Positions 1-9,170 of a stretch of DNA of 49,928 bases are shown one piece after another. Under the pieces are notes generated by a model. It was given only the letters and a program-made list of their open reading frames with translations. It searched no databases and was not told where the DNA came from. This stretch comes from JAOUEA01 sp963790335 (GTDB lineage Bacteria; Actinomycetota; UBA4738; HRBIN12): NCBI GenBank assembly GCA_963790335.1, contig CAWBOB010000011.1, forward strand, positions 1 through 49,928. The letters are read 5' to 3'. The position numbers and the translations under genes are program-made. How positions within the stretch are numbered: position 1 is the stretch's first letter; every line of letters begins with the position of its first letter.

Positions 1-1289
1 GCGTCCTCGAAGATGAGGCCGCTCCCCGCAACGAGATCCTTGACCGTCTGGGAAACGAGCACCTGCGAGGGACCGGCGAGGGCGCCCACGCGGGCGCCGA
101 TCACCACGCCGAGGCCGGCAACGTCATCGCCCTCGATGGCGACCTCGCCTGTGTGCAATCCCGCCCGTATCTCGATGCCGAGCGGACGCGACCGCCGAGG
201 CGACCGCCGTCGCGCAGCGCACCCCGCGGGCCGGCCCGTCGAACGTCGCGAGGAATCCATCGCCCATCGTCTTGATCTCGCGTCCGCGGTACCGGGCGAT
301 CTGCGAGCGCACGATCTGGTCATGACGGGCGCGCACATCGCGCCAACCGGCATCGCCGAGCGCGGCCGCCTGCACGGTGGAGTCGACCACGTCGGTGACC
401 AGCACCGTCGCGAGGACGCGATCGAAGTCAGCCTGCTCGACGCGGAGCGACTCGACGAACGCCGCGATGTGGGGGACGAGATCGTCGAGCGGGTAGACGT
501 GGTCCTCTCCCGGGAGTTCCACGATGCGCGCGCCGGGCGTGTGCGCCGCGGTCCACCTCCCCTCGGCGACCTTCGTCATCTGTCCTTCGGTCCGATGCAA
601 GACGAGTGTCGGCGCCTGGACGGACGGCAGGATGTGGCGGACGTCGGTCTCCATCACCGCGCGATCGCGTGCGATCGCGTCACCCGGGCTGGCCGAGAGC
701 CGGAGCTGGCGCCCGTACTCCCGCACCGCGTTGTCGTCGTGCAGGAGCGACGGGGACAGCATCTCGACGACCTCACGGACATGGGCGTCGGTGCCCCACG
801 CCTGCTCGATCCGCTCGAAGTACTCCTCGGAACATCCCCCCGCTCCACGTCGCGGGGTAGTCAGGCGCCGGCGTTCCACGCACCATCGGAGCCAGCACGA
901 TCACCCCCGAGGTGCGATGAGGATGCGTCGCAGCGAACATGAAGCAGAGCGATGCGCCGCTCTCGATCCCGAACACGAACGCACGCTCCGATGACGCCGC
1001 GTCCATGACGGCGCGGATGTCGTCCATCTGCGCTTCGATCGTGGCCGCCTCGCCGGTCCACTCAACGGTCCGACGTGCCGCTGCCACGCCGATCGAAGAC
1101 CAACACGCGCCCGATCGAGGCCAAGCCCCGAACGAACGAGACGAACGGGGGAAAGTCCCACGCCGCTTCGATGTTGGAGTAGTCGTAGGGCACGAACACG
1201 ATGTCCACAGGACCGGAACCCACCACCTGGTAGCCCACGTGGATCCCGTCCGCCGCGCGCGCGTACCGTGTCTCGGGGGCCCGGGTCAT
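1..1289 (-). CDS. alpha/beta-hydrolase / class III adenylyl cyclase fusion (Rv1900c-like), 3' end outside window, frameshifted
   Basis: Third gene of a tandem set read leftwards. The ATG at 1289 overlaps the stop of the previous gene (ATGA), which suggests translational coupling. The N-terminus (MTRAPETRYARAADG) and the following alpha/beta-hydrolase fold match its two neighbours. At the hydrolase nucleophile elbow the sequence is GIESGA, so the usual Ser position holds Glu. The cyclase domain has VTDVVDST and MGDGFLATFD (both metal Asp) with Lys just before the GDGF motif, and IGARV with the conserved Arg. Frameshifts lie near 1085, 845 and 200. The last ~30 residues (the LKGVP...WRL tail seen in its paralogues) fall beyond base 1. 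Expected role: cytosolic cAMP synthesis controlled by the hydrolase-like domain. The family call is firm; the activity is inferred. Confidence 0.8.
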
Positions 1290-2618
1290 GACGTCACCCG
1301 GAAGAGCCGCCAGCGGTCGGGCACGCCCTTCAACGCGTGCTCGCCGGCGTCCTCGAACTCGAGACCCGATCCCGCAACCAGATCCTTGACGGTCTGCGAG
1401 ACGAGGACCTCCGACGGTGCCGGCCATCGCTCCGACCCGGGCACCGATCGCCGCAGTTGGCCCGCCCAGGTGGCCGTCGATCACCTCAACACTCGCCGAC
1501 GTGCACGCCGGCGCGGATCTCGAGGTCGAGGTCCCGCACGTGCCTCGTGATGGCTTCGGCACACCTAACGGCGGCGGCTGGACCCTCGAACGTTGCGTGA
1601 AGCCGTCGCCCGCGGTGTCGACTTCGGCGCCGTCGAACGAGATGAGCTCGGCTCGCATGAGCTCGTGACGTCGTTCGAGGAGCGCCTTCCATCGTTCCAT
1701 CGCCGAGACGGAAGGCGGTCTCCGTCGATCCGACCATGTCGGTGAAGAAGCACGGCCCTCAGCGCACCACCCGCCGGCGCCGCTCGCGGAGTGACTCCGA
1801 TGAAGTCCCGATCTCAGCGACGAGGGGAGCCTGGTCCCGGCGGCCGAGCAGCGAGTCCGAGCCGGACAAGGAGACGAGCTTCGCTCCCGGGATGGCTCGT
1901 GTTACGTACTCGGCCTCCTCGATCCCTTCCTCGAACGCTCGGACCAGGCAGAGCGTCGGCACCGAGATCGAGGGAAGAACGTCACGGACGTCGGTCTCGT
2001 AGAAGCGACGAGCAGCTCGACTGCGTCGCCCGGTGCTGCCCAGTGACGTTGGAGGCGGGCGTACCATCGGATCAGGCTTCGGTCACCGGCGAGCGACGGC
2101 GCGACCCCTTCCATGAACGCGGCCGCATATCCGTCGGTTCCCCAGCTTCGACGGACGGCCTCGATATCGGCGAACGCCTCTTCCTCGGTCGCACCCCACG
2201 GGTAGCCGTCGGCGATGGTCCCGCGAGCCGCCGGATCGAAGAGGCAGAGAGCGCGGACGCGACGTGGATGGGTCGCGGCGAAGAAGGGGGCGACCACGTT
2301 CCCAGCACTGACGATGACCGTCGAGCGAGAGCCCGCCGCATCGAGCACCGCGAGGATGTCGCGTGCCTCGGTCTCGAGGTCGGGAAGACCGGCGTATCGA
2401 TCCGACAGCCCGGTGCCGCGCATGTCGTGGCGGATCACGCGCGAGAAGGTGTTCAGCTTCGTGGTCAGCGCCGGGATCAGCGGATGTTCCCACTGCAGCT
2501 CGAGCCCGCCATTGAAACTGTGGATCCACAGGACGTCGACCGGGCCGTCACCGACAACGTGGTAGGCGATGTGCACCCCGTCCTCGGTGAGCGCGTATCG
2601 GGTCTCCGGAGCGTCCAT
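1286..2618 (-). CDS. alpha/beta-hydrolase / class III adenylyl cyclase fusion, heavily frameshifted
   Basis: Second gene of the tandem set. The ATG at 2618 lies 1 base after the stop of the upstream paralogue. The hydrolase half (MDAPETRYALTEDGVHI onward) is open to about 2040. The elbow reads SAGNVV in place of GxSxG and the C-terminal His region reads SGSDS, so this domain looks catalytically dead. The cyclase half must be pieced together from several frames: FTDMVGST near 1740, VDTAGDGF near 1630 (Asp where canonical cyclases have the adenine-contacting Lys), IRAGVHVGE near 1530, IGARVGAMAG near 1430, and the tail VKDLVAGSGLEFED...LKGVPDRWRLFRVTS ending at 1286. At least five single-base indels are needed. 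It is either badly sequenced or a real pseudogene; the clustering with frameshifts in housekeeping genes favours the former. Confidence 0.72.
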
Positions 2619-2619
2619 C

Positions 2620-3995
2620 TCAACTCACCACCCGATACAGGCGCCAGCGGTCGGGCACGCCCTTCAGCTCGTGCTCGCCCGCTTCCTCGAACGTCAATCC
2701 GGATCCCGCGACGAATCCCTCACGGTCTGCGAGACGAGCACCTCCGAGGCGCCGGCCATTGCTCCGACCCGCGCTCCGATCACGACAGCCATCCCGCCGA
2801 CCTTGCCGTCGATCGTCTCGACCTCGCCCGTGTGCACGCCCGCGCGCACCTCGATGCCGAGCGGCGCGATCGCGGCGACGATCGCGCCGGCGCACCGCAC
2901 GGCTCGAGCGGGCCCGTCGAACGTCGCGAAGAACCCGTCGCCAGCGGTATCGACCTCGACCCCGCGGAAGCGGGCGAGCTGCCCCCGCACGCGACGATGG
3001 TGCGTCTCGAGGAGCTCCTTCCAGGCTCGATCCCCGAGCTCGGCGGCCTTCTCGGTCGAACCGACGACGTCGGTGAAGAGCACGGTGGCGAGCGCGCGGT
3101 CGAGTCCGGCTTCCGTCTCGCCGAGCTCCAGGACGAACCGTTCGACCTCGTCGAGGATCTCGTCCTGCGGACCGACCCACGGGAAGTGCACGCTGCCCGG
3201 CAGCTCGACGAACTCGGCGCCGACGATCCGCTCGGCGGTGTCTCTGCTCTCCTCGATCGGGAAGTCGAGGTCGCCCGTCCTCGCGATCACGAGCGTCGGC
3301 ACGTGGATCGACGCGAGCGCGTGCGTGGCGTTGATCTCACGGTTCATGCGTTCGAGCGCGATCGCGGCCGAGGGGCTCGCCGATCGCCGCATGTAGGAGG
3401 CGAGCCAGGCGACCAGCCGATCGTCGTGCTCGAAGCCGGGCGCGCCCCATGCCTCGATCTCGTGCCGCGCGAACTCCTCCGTCCCCCACGGCGACTCCAT
3501 GCGGGCGAGGTAGGCCGCGTCGTCTTCCTTGTACTCAGGCGCTCTGACCGTGAAGTCGGCCGCGGTGCCGTAGAGCGCGAGCGCGACCGTGCGCTGCGGG
3601 TAGGTCGCGGCGAACAGCATCGACATCGGGCCGCCCTCGGAGACCCCGAAGACCACCGCCCGTTCGGACCCCACGGCGTCCATCACGGCGCGCACGTCGT
3701 CCATGCGGGTCTCGAGGTTCGGGAGGCGGTCGTCGGGGACCCTGTCCGAGAGTCCCACGCCGCGCTTGTCGAACAGGATCAGCCGCGAGAACGTGGCGAG
3801 ACGGTCCAGGAACCGCGCGAAGTCCTGCTCCTCCCACATCGACTCGATGTTCGAGACCCACCCCATCACGAAGACCATGTCGACCGGCCCGTCGCCGACG
3901 CACTGGTAGGCGATGTGGACACCGTCGGCGGCCTTCGCGTAGCGGGTCTCGGGCTGCGCACCGTGGATACTCCGCCCGTGGGCCCTGCGCCGCAA
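2620..3995 (-). CDS. alpha/beta-hydrolase / class III adenylyl cyclase fusion (Rv1900c-like), one frameshift
   Basis: First gene of the tandem set, divergent from the mutase gene at 4032. The only in-frame start seen upstream of PETRYAKAADG is a TTG at 3995, so the true start is uncertain. Residues 20-285 form an alpha/beta hydrolase that keeps a plausible nucleophile (GVSEGG, Ser119) and a C-terminal His (PGSVHFPW), unlike its paralogues. The cyclase domain (about 300-433) has FTDVVGST and TAGDGFFATFD for the metal Asp pair, Asp rather than Lys before GDGF, Lys in the second base-specifying position (GKVGG), and IGARVGA with the conserved Arg. A frameshift near 2705 separates the body from the tail VAGSGLTFEEAGEHELKGVP. 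M. tuberculosis Rv1900c has the same order of domains. Substrate (ATP or GTP) cannot be settled from these residues. Confidence 0.85.
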
Positions 3996-4031
3996 GCCGA
4001 GAGGCTGGCGCCGTCGCTAGACTCAGCCGCG

Positions 4032-4442
4032 ATGGCGGGGACCTATCGCATCGTCGTGGCGAAACCGGGCCTCGACGGGCATGACCGCGGGGCGAAGGTG
4101 GTCGCGCGCGCCCTGCGCGACGCCGGGTTCGAGGTGATCTACACGGGGCTGCACCAGACCGCAGAGCAGATCGCCGAGACCGCGATCCAGGAAGACGCCG
4201 ACGCCGTCGGGCTGTCGAGCCACTCTGGCGCGCACATGACGCTCTTCCCCAAGGTGGTGACCCAGCTCCGCGAGCGAGGAGCCGGCGACATCCTGGTCTT
4301 CGGGGGCGGCGTGATCCCGGTCGACGACATTCCCACGCTGAAGGAAGCCGGCATCGCCGAGATCTTCACGCCCGGCGCGAACACGGGCGATATCGCATCG
4401 TGGCTGCGGGAGCACCTCGATGATCCGTCACCGAACAACTAG
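4032..4442 (+). CDS. mcmA2: methylmalonyl-CoA mutase, B12-binding (small/C-terminal) subunit
   Basis: 136 aa, a stand-alone cobalamin-binding domain. It has the DxHxxG signature (GLDGHDRGAKVV, supplying the lower-axial His), the LSSHSGAH segment and FGGGVIP, all characteristic of the split type of acyl-CoA mutase. With the large subunit encoded at 42481-44076 it would isomerise (R)-methylmalonyl-CoA to succinyl-CoA. It starts 37 bases from the divergent cyclase gene and stops 37 bases before sucC, so its product flows directly to succinyl-CoA ligase: an operon that makes metabolic sense. The reading frame is intact. The catalytic subunit is about 38 kb away, which is unusual. Confidence 0.93.
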   Translation: MAGTYRIVVAKPGLDGHDRGAKVVARALRDAGFEVIYTGLHQTAEQIAETAIQEDADAVGLSSHSGAHMTLFPKVVTQLRERGAGDILVFGGGVIPVDDIPTLKEAGIAEIFTPGANTGDIASWLREHLDDPSPNN

Positions 4443-4478
4443 TCCGGCTCAGACGACCGACCATACCCCGGGGGCTCC

Positions 4479-5625
4479 ATGGACCTGTACGAGCACCAAG
4501 GCAAGGAGCTCTTCCGGGCCCAGGGCATCGTGACGCCTAAGGGCATCGTGGCGGAGACGCCGAGCAGGCCGCCGAAGCGACTCGTGAGCTGGGTGGGCGG
4601 AGCGTCGTGAAGGTCCAGGTGCAGGTCGGCGGACGCGGCAAGGGCGGCGGGGTCGTGCTCGTCGACTCGCCCGAGCGGGCCGCCGAGGAGGCTGCCCGCA
4701 TGCTCGGCTCGGACTTCAAGGGGCACCGGGTGAACGCAGGTGCTGGTCGAGGAACTGCTGCCGATCGCGCACGAGTTCTACACGTCGATGCTGCTCGATC
4801 GCTCCACCGGCGATTACCTCGCGATGATGACCGCCGAGGGAGGCATCGACATCGAGGAGCTCGCGCGAACCCGGCCGCAGGCGCTTCGCCGTGTGCACAT
4901 CGACGCGATGCTCGGGCTGCGCGCCTTCCACGTGCGCGAGCTCGTCGGCACACTGCCGGCCGGCGCGCGCGAGGGAGCGGCCGACGTACTGCGGCGCATG
5001 CACGACCTGGTGCAGGCACGTGACGCGACGCTCGTCGAGGTCAACCCGCTCGTGCAGCTCGACGACGGCTCGGTCGTGGCGCTCGACGCCAAGGTCACGG
5101 TCGACGACAACGCGCTGTTCCGCCATGCGGAGATCGAGGCGTACGCCGACGCGTTCCCGATCGATGCCGTGCAGGCGCGGGCGAACGAGGAGGGCTTGCA
5201 GTACGTGAAGCTCGACGGCAGCGTCGGCATCATCGGCAACGGCGCCGGACTCGTGATGTCGACGCTCGACCTGGTGGCACAGGCGGGCGCGAAGGCGGCG
5301 AATTTCCTCGACGTGGGCGGAGGGGCGAGCGCCGACCAGATGGCGGCCTCACTCGAGGTGGTGCTCTCGGATCCCTCGGTGAAGTGCGGTGCTCATCAAC
5401 ATCTTCGGGGGCATCACCCGGTGCGACCTGGTCGCCCGGGGCGTGCTCGATGCGCTCGAACGGGTCGAGGCGACGGTACCGCTCGTCGTGCGGCTCGACG
5501 GCACCAACGCGGCCGAGGGGCGCGCGATCCTCGAGGCCGCCGCGCACCCGCGCATCGTGTCGGCGGCGACGATGCCCGAGGCGGCCGAGCTGGCGGCTTC
5601 CTCGGCGAACGGACGGGCGGCGTGA
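4479..5625 (+). CDS. sucC: succinyl-CoA ligase (ADP/GDP-forming) beta subunit, three frameshifts
   Basis: The ATG at 4479 begins MDLYEHQGKELFRAQGI, the typical SucC N-terminus; the restored protein is about 381 aa (family about 388). It converts succinyl-CoA to succinate with NTP formation, as a heterotetramer with SucD. Visible motifs: KVQVQVGGRGKGGGV in the ATP-grasp region, VEVNPL, ALDAKVTVDDNALFR, FLDVGGGAS and INIFGGITRCD. Three single-base indels break the frame: a missing base near 4555, an extra base at about 4736 (between HRVN and QVLVEE) and an extra base near 5388 (before VLINIFGG). Conservation resumes exactly on both sides, so errors are likelier than decay. Its stop overlaps the GTG start of sucD (GTGA). 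Confidence 0.93.
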
Positions 5626-6491
5626 GCATCCTCGTCGGCGAGCAGACCCGGCTCGCGGTGCAGGGGCTCACGGGCAAGGAGGGTACGTTCCACAGCCTGC
5701 GGAACCGCGCCTACGGCACGAACGTCGTCGCGGGCGTCACGCCCGGCAAGGCCGGGCACGAGGTCGAGGGCATCCCCGTGTTCGACACGGTCGCCGACGC
5801 GGTCCGTGAGGCGGGCGCGAACACGAGCGTGATCTTCGTGCCTCCTCGGTTCGCGGCCGAGGCCATCCTCGAGGCCGCGGACGCCGGCGTCGCGCTCGTC
5901 GTCTGCATCACCGAGGGCATCCCGGTCAAGGACATGGCGTACGTGCACGGCTTCCTGAAGGGGCGCGGTACGACGCTCGTCGGCCCGAACTGTCCCGGCG
6001 TCATCTCGCCCGGTCAGGCGAACGTCGGCATCATCCCGCCCGAGGTCTGCATGCCCGGACGGGTCGGGTTCGTGAGCCGCTCGGGCACGCTCGTCTACCA
6101 GATCGTGCACGAGCTCACCCAGCACGGCATCGGTCAGTCGACGTGCGTCGGCATGGGCGGCGACCCGGTTCACGGCCTAGGGTTCATCGAGGCGCTGACC
6201 GCGTTCGAAGCCGACCCGGGGACCGACCTGATCATCATGACCGGGGAGATCGGGGGAGACGACGAGGAGCGGGCCGCGGCCTACGTCGTCGAGCACGTCA
6301 CGAAACCGGTGGTGGCCTACATCGCCGGGTTCGAGGCACCTCCGGGCAAACGCATGGGTCACGCAGGGGCGATCGTGACCGGTTCGACGGGAACGGCGGC
6401 TGCGAAAGCCGACGCGCTGCAAGCCGCGGGCGTGCGTGTCGCTCGCACGCCCGGCGAGGTCGCCGAGCTCACCCGGGCGGCGCTCGCATGA
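5622..6491 (+). CDS. sucD: succinyl-CoA ligase alpha subunit
   Basis: 289 aa with the frame intact. The GTG at 5622 overlaps the sucC stop, the usual coupled arrangement. CoA-binding Rossmann part: VQGLTGKEGTFH, NVVAGVTPGKAG, FVPPRFAAEAI, VCITEGIPVKDM. NCPGVISPGQANVGIIP and SRSGTLVYQ lie in the middle. Catalytic phospho-His: KRMGHAGAIVTG. The CoA and phosphohistidine sites are complete, so a functional enzyme is expected once sucC is corrected. Confidence 0.97.
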   Translation: MSILVGEQTRLAVQGLTGKEGTFHSLRNRAYGTNVVAGVTPGKAGHEVEGIPVFDTVADAVREAGANTSVIFVPPRFAAEAILEAADAGVALVVCITEGIPVKDMAYVHGFLKGRGTTLVGPNCPGVISPGQANVGIIPPEVCMPGRVGFVSRSGTLVYQIVHELTQHGIGQSTCVGMGGDPVHGLGFIEALTAFEADPGTDLIIMTGEIGGDDEERAAAYVVEHVTKPVVAYIAGFEAPPGKRMGHAGAIVTGSTGTAAAKADALQAAGVRVARTPGEVAELTRAALA

Positions 6492-6507
6492 CGGGATCCG
6501 CGGCGCC

Positions 6508-7791
6508 ATGACCGCCACCGGGGTCGTCAGCGTGCGGCAGACCTCACGTGCGCACGATCTCGTTGCCGCCGCACCCATCGTGGTGCTCCGCGCCACGGCG
6601 GCGGCGCTCGCGGTCGCCGCGCTCGGACAGGTGGCACCGTCGCTCGTCAACGTCGCCGGAGGCGGACTGGCGGTCGAGACCCAGCTGCGCATCGGATGGC
6701 TCTACACCATGGCCGGACACGCCGTCTCGGTCAGCGCCGTCGGCGCATCGGGAACCACGTCGGAGGGCGGGCTCGTCGCCGGCCTGGTCAGCGTGCGGCT
6801 CGGCATGCTCACGATCGCGGCGGTCGCGATCGCCATGATCGCCGTGGGCGCGCGAGCCGCCGCGCGGCGGGTCGACGACGCCGGGGTCAGGCGGATCGTG
6901 GTGGGAGCCTCGCTCGCGCTGCCGTACGCCGCGCTGATCGGAGGCGTGAACACCGCGGTGAGCCTGCGACTCGATACCGGGGGAGGGTTCTGGCCCGAGG
7001 CGACCAGGTTCGCCTCCCCGACCTGGGAAGGGTTCGCGATCCCCGGAGCCATGGCCCTCGTCGCCGGCGCGATCGGAGGGTGGTCCGTCTCCGAGCGGTG
7101 GATGTGGCCCTCGGGCAGGGTGGTGCGGGCCGGCGTGCGGGCCTTCGGCTGGACCATCGCGCTCAGCTTCATCGGCGTGCTCACGTTCGCGACGCTTCGC
7201 CCCGAGGGGCTCGAACGCTACTCGGTCGAGATGTGGTCGGGCGGGGCGCAGCGCGCGGCGCTCTACATCGGTCACCAGACGCTGCTGCTTCCCGATCAGG
7301 CGATGTGGGTGCTGACGCCGTCGATGGGAGGATGCGTGTCGGCCCGCGTCGACGACGGCGCGCACGACGTGCTCTGCCTCGACCGCATCCCGCGCGCCCG
7401 CGACCCGGCCACGTGGCTGTTGTCCGAGCTCGGACGGGTCGACGGATCGCCGCCGGTCGCTCCCATGCCGTGGTCGGCCTGGCTCTTCGTCGCCGTGCCC
7501 ACGGCGGCGATCCTGCTCGGTTTCCATCGGCTCGGGCGGTGGGCCCCGAGCCTCGCAGGGGCGGCCGCACGCGGGTTGCTCGCCGGCGTCGTGTTCGCCG
7601 CGCTCGTGACGGCGGCCTCGCTCGCATCGACGGTCTGGTTGCGTGTGGGAGCCGGGACGTCGGCGCGCTCCGTCGCGCTCGGACCCGATCCGGTCTCGAC
7701 CGCACTGCTCGCGCTCGCTTGGGGCTCGTTGGGCGGCGCCGCCGTGAGCGTGGCGAGCTACCTGCCGCGCAGGATCAACCGCCGGGGCTGA
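6508..7791 (+). CDS. polytopic membrane protein in the PerM/DUF6350 position
   Basis: 427 aa from the ATG at 6508, 16 bases after sucD. It is rich in Ala/Gly/Val with about eight or nine hydrophobic segments (for example around residues 20-45, 90-115, 130-155, 170-190, 205-225, 320-340 and 350-375). I do not recognise catalytic motifs. In mycobacteria and streptomycetes the slot between sucCD and purN-purH is held by the cell-division membrane protein PerM (Rv0955, DUF6350). Size, topology and position here agree, so it is probably the counterpart, but that is an inference from context rather than from a sequence signature. Its last 17 bases overlap tail-to-tail with the zinc-ribbon gene on the other strand. 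Confidence 0.7.
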   Translation: MTATGVVSVRQTSRAHDLVAAAPIVVLRATAAALAVAALGQVAPSLVNVAGGGLAVETQLRIGWLYTMAGHAVSVSAVGASGTTSEGGLVAGLVSVRLGMLTIAAVAIAMIAVGARAAARRVDDAGVRRIVVGASLALPYAALIGGVNTAVSLRLDTGGGFWPEATRFASPTWEGFAIPGAMALVAGAIGGWSVSERWMWPSGRVVRAGVRAFGWTIALSFIGVLTFATLRPEGLERYSVEMWSGGAQRAALYIGHQTLLLPDQAMWVLTPSMGGCVSARVDDGAHDVLCLDRIPRARDPATWLLSELGRVDGSPPVAPMPWSAWLFVAVPTAAILLGFHRLGRWAPSLAGAAARGLLAGVVFAALVTAASLASTVWLRVGAGTSARSVALGPDPVSTALLALAWGSLGGAAVSVASYLPRRINRRG

Positions 7792-8449
7792 CGTCGGTGA
7801 AGTTCGTCTCGATCTGGGTGAACCGGCCCCATGCCGCTGCCCACCCTGCGTCGTCGCGCGGATACTTCTCGATCGGTGTCGCGGGTGCCTGCCGATCCCA
7901 GATGCCGAAGAACGTGCGGCCGTATCCGAGCAGGTAGCGCGAGCCCGAGTGGGTGTATTGCACCGCCGACACATCGTCGGGATCGACGGCGACGCCCCCG
8001 GCCGGTGTGGGGCCCGAGCCTGCAGCGCCGCCGCCGTCGACGGTTGCGTTGTTGGGCTCGAGGGCGACGAATCGGAGCCATGCCTGCCGCCATCCGTCAT
8101 CGGTGCGCGGGAACCGTTCCGAAGGCTGGGCCGGTGACTGACGGTCCCAGATCCCGAAGTCGTCTGCGGTGTAGCCGAGCACGTACCGGTATCCCGAGTG
8201 CGTGTAGCGAACGTCGGTGCCGGGGGTGGCCACAGGGCCGGGCGCGGTGGCATCCTGCGGCGCCGCGGAGCCCGGAGCCGCGGTAGCAGGAGGGCCGGTC
8301 GCCACGTCCACGGTCGGAGAGGCCGGCTCGGGGGACTCCGGCGACGACGATGAGGCCGTCGGCGCCTGCACGGTCAGGTCGCTGTGGCAGTACCGGCACT
8401 TGATCGCCTCGTCCTGGATCATCTCTGCGCAGTACGGACACTTCTTCAC
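7775..8449 (-). CDS. zinc-ribbon protein with two copies of an uncharacterised ~52-aa domain
   Basis: 224 aa. Residues 4-21 form a four-Cys zinc ribbon (CPYC...CRYC: Cys4, Cys7, Cys18, Cys21). A Pro/Ala/Ser/Thr-rich linker runs from about 25 to 79. Two homologous domains then occupy about 80-131 and 163-214. Both share the pattern YTHSG-x-RY-x-LGY, FGIWDRQ-P-A, a basic-Pro-Arg turn, GW--AW-RF and a final IE/LE. There is no signal peptide or membrane segment. The repeat looks like a small aromatic-rich fold of unknown function. It lies opposite the succinate and purine genes, convergent with the membrane protein and divergent from purN. Confidence 0.85.
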   Translation of the reverse strand: MKKCPYCAEMIQDEAIKCRYCHSDLTVQAPTASSSSPESPEPASPTVDVATGPPATAAPGSAAPQDATAPGPVATPGTDVRYTHSGYRYVLGYTADDFGIWDRQSPAQPSERFPRTDDGWRQAWLRFVALEPNNATVDGGGAAGSGPTPAGGVAVDPDDVSAVQYTHSGSRYLLGYGRTFFGIWDRQAPATPIEKYPRDDAGWAAAWGRFTQIETNFTDVSPGG

Positions 8450-8561
8450 GGCGGTCCCCTCATGGTCGGCAACACGGATCGTGACCCAGGCAGGCTACCC
8501 GAAGCACGCGACGGAGCCCTCCGGCCGTCGCCCGCAGGCCGTTCGGTAGCATGCCCACGGC

Positions 8562-9170
8562 ATGGGGGAGCGCATCGCGGTGTTGGTGTCGGGCAACGGC
8601 ACCAACCTGCAAGCGCTGCTCGACGATCCCTTCTGCGGTCGCCGCATCTCCCTCGTGCTCGCCGACCGGCGAGGCACCCGTGCCGTGGAGCGCGCCGCGG
8701 CGCACGGCGTGGAGACGGCCGTGATCGAGCCCGCGTCGTACGAAGACCGGGCGTCGTTCGACGATGCCGTCGCCGCCGTCCTGCAGGGTCACGGCGCCGA
8801 CATCATCGTCTCGGCGGGCTACATGCGGCTGCTCGGACGCGCCGTGCTCGATCGCTACGAGGGCCGGTGGCTGAACACCCACCCCGCGCTCCTGCCGTCG
8901 TTCCCGGGTATGCACGGGGTGCGCGACGCGCTCGCCTACGGAGTGAAGGTGACCGGGGTGAGCGTCTTCCTCGTGGACGAGGGCATCGATACCGGCCCCA
9001 TCGTGCTGCAGGAAGCGGTCGAGGTGCGCGAGGACGACGACTGGGATTCCCTCGAGTCGAGGATCCTCGAGGTCGAGCACCGGCTGTTGCCCGCGGCGGT
9101 ACGGGCGCTCGTCGAGGACCGGCTCGAAGTGACGGGGCGCCACGTCACGGTCGTCGAGGAGCCTCGATGA
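8562..9170 (+). CDS. purN: phosphoribosylglycinamide formyltransferase
   Basis: 202 aa, frame intact. It transfers a formyl group from 10-formyl-THF to GAR in purine synthesis. Visible: VLVSGNGTNLQAL at the N-terminus (phosphate loop of the GAR site), AGYMRLL, and the catalytic stretch LNTHPALLPSFPGMHG with the His and the following VTGVSVFLVDEGIDTGPIV including the catalytic Asp. The stop overlaps the ATG of purH (ATGA). Together with folD and metF downstream, this is a one-carbon/purine block. Confidence 0.97.
   Translation: MGERIAVLVSGNGTNLQALLDDPFCGRRISLVLADRRGTRAVERAAAHGVETAVIEPASYEDRASFDDAVAAVLQGHGADIIVSAGYMRLLGRAVLDRYEGRWLNTHPALLPSFPGMHGVRDALAYGVKVTGVSVFLVDEGIDTGPIVLQEAVEVREDDDWDSLESRILEVEHRLLPAAVRALVEDRLEVTGRHVTVVEEPR

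Noticed and set aside
1791..4031. Long plus-strand open frame running into the mutase B12-subunit gene
   Set aside because: Only the part from the ATG at 4032 resembles a protein family; the upstream part is the antisense of the hydrolase-cyclase genes.
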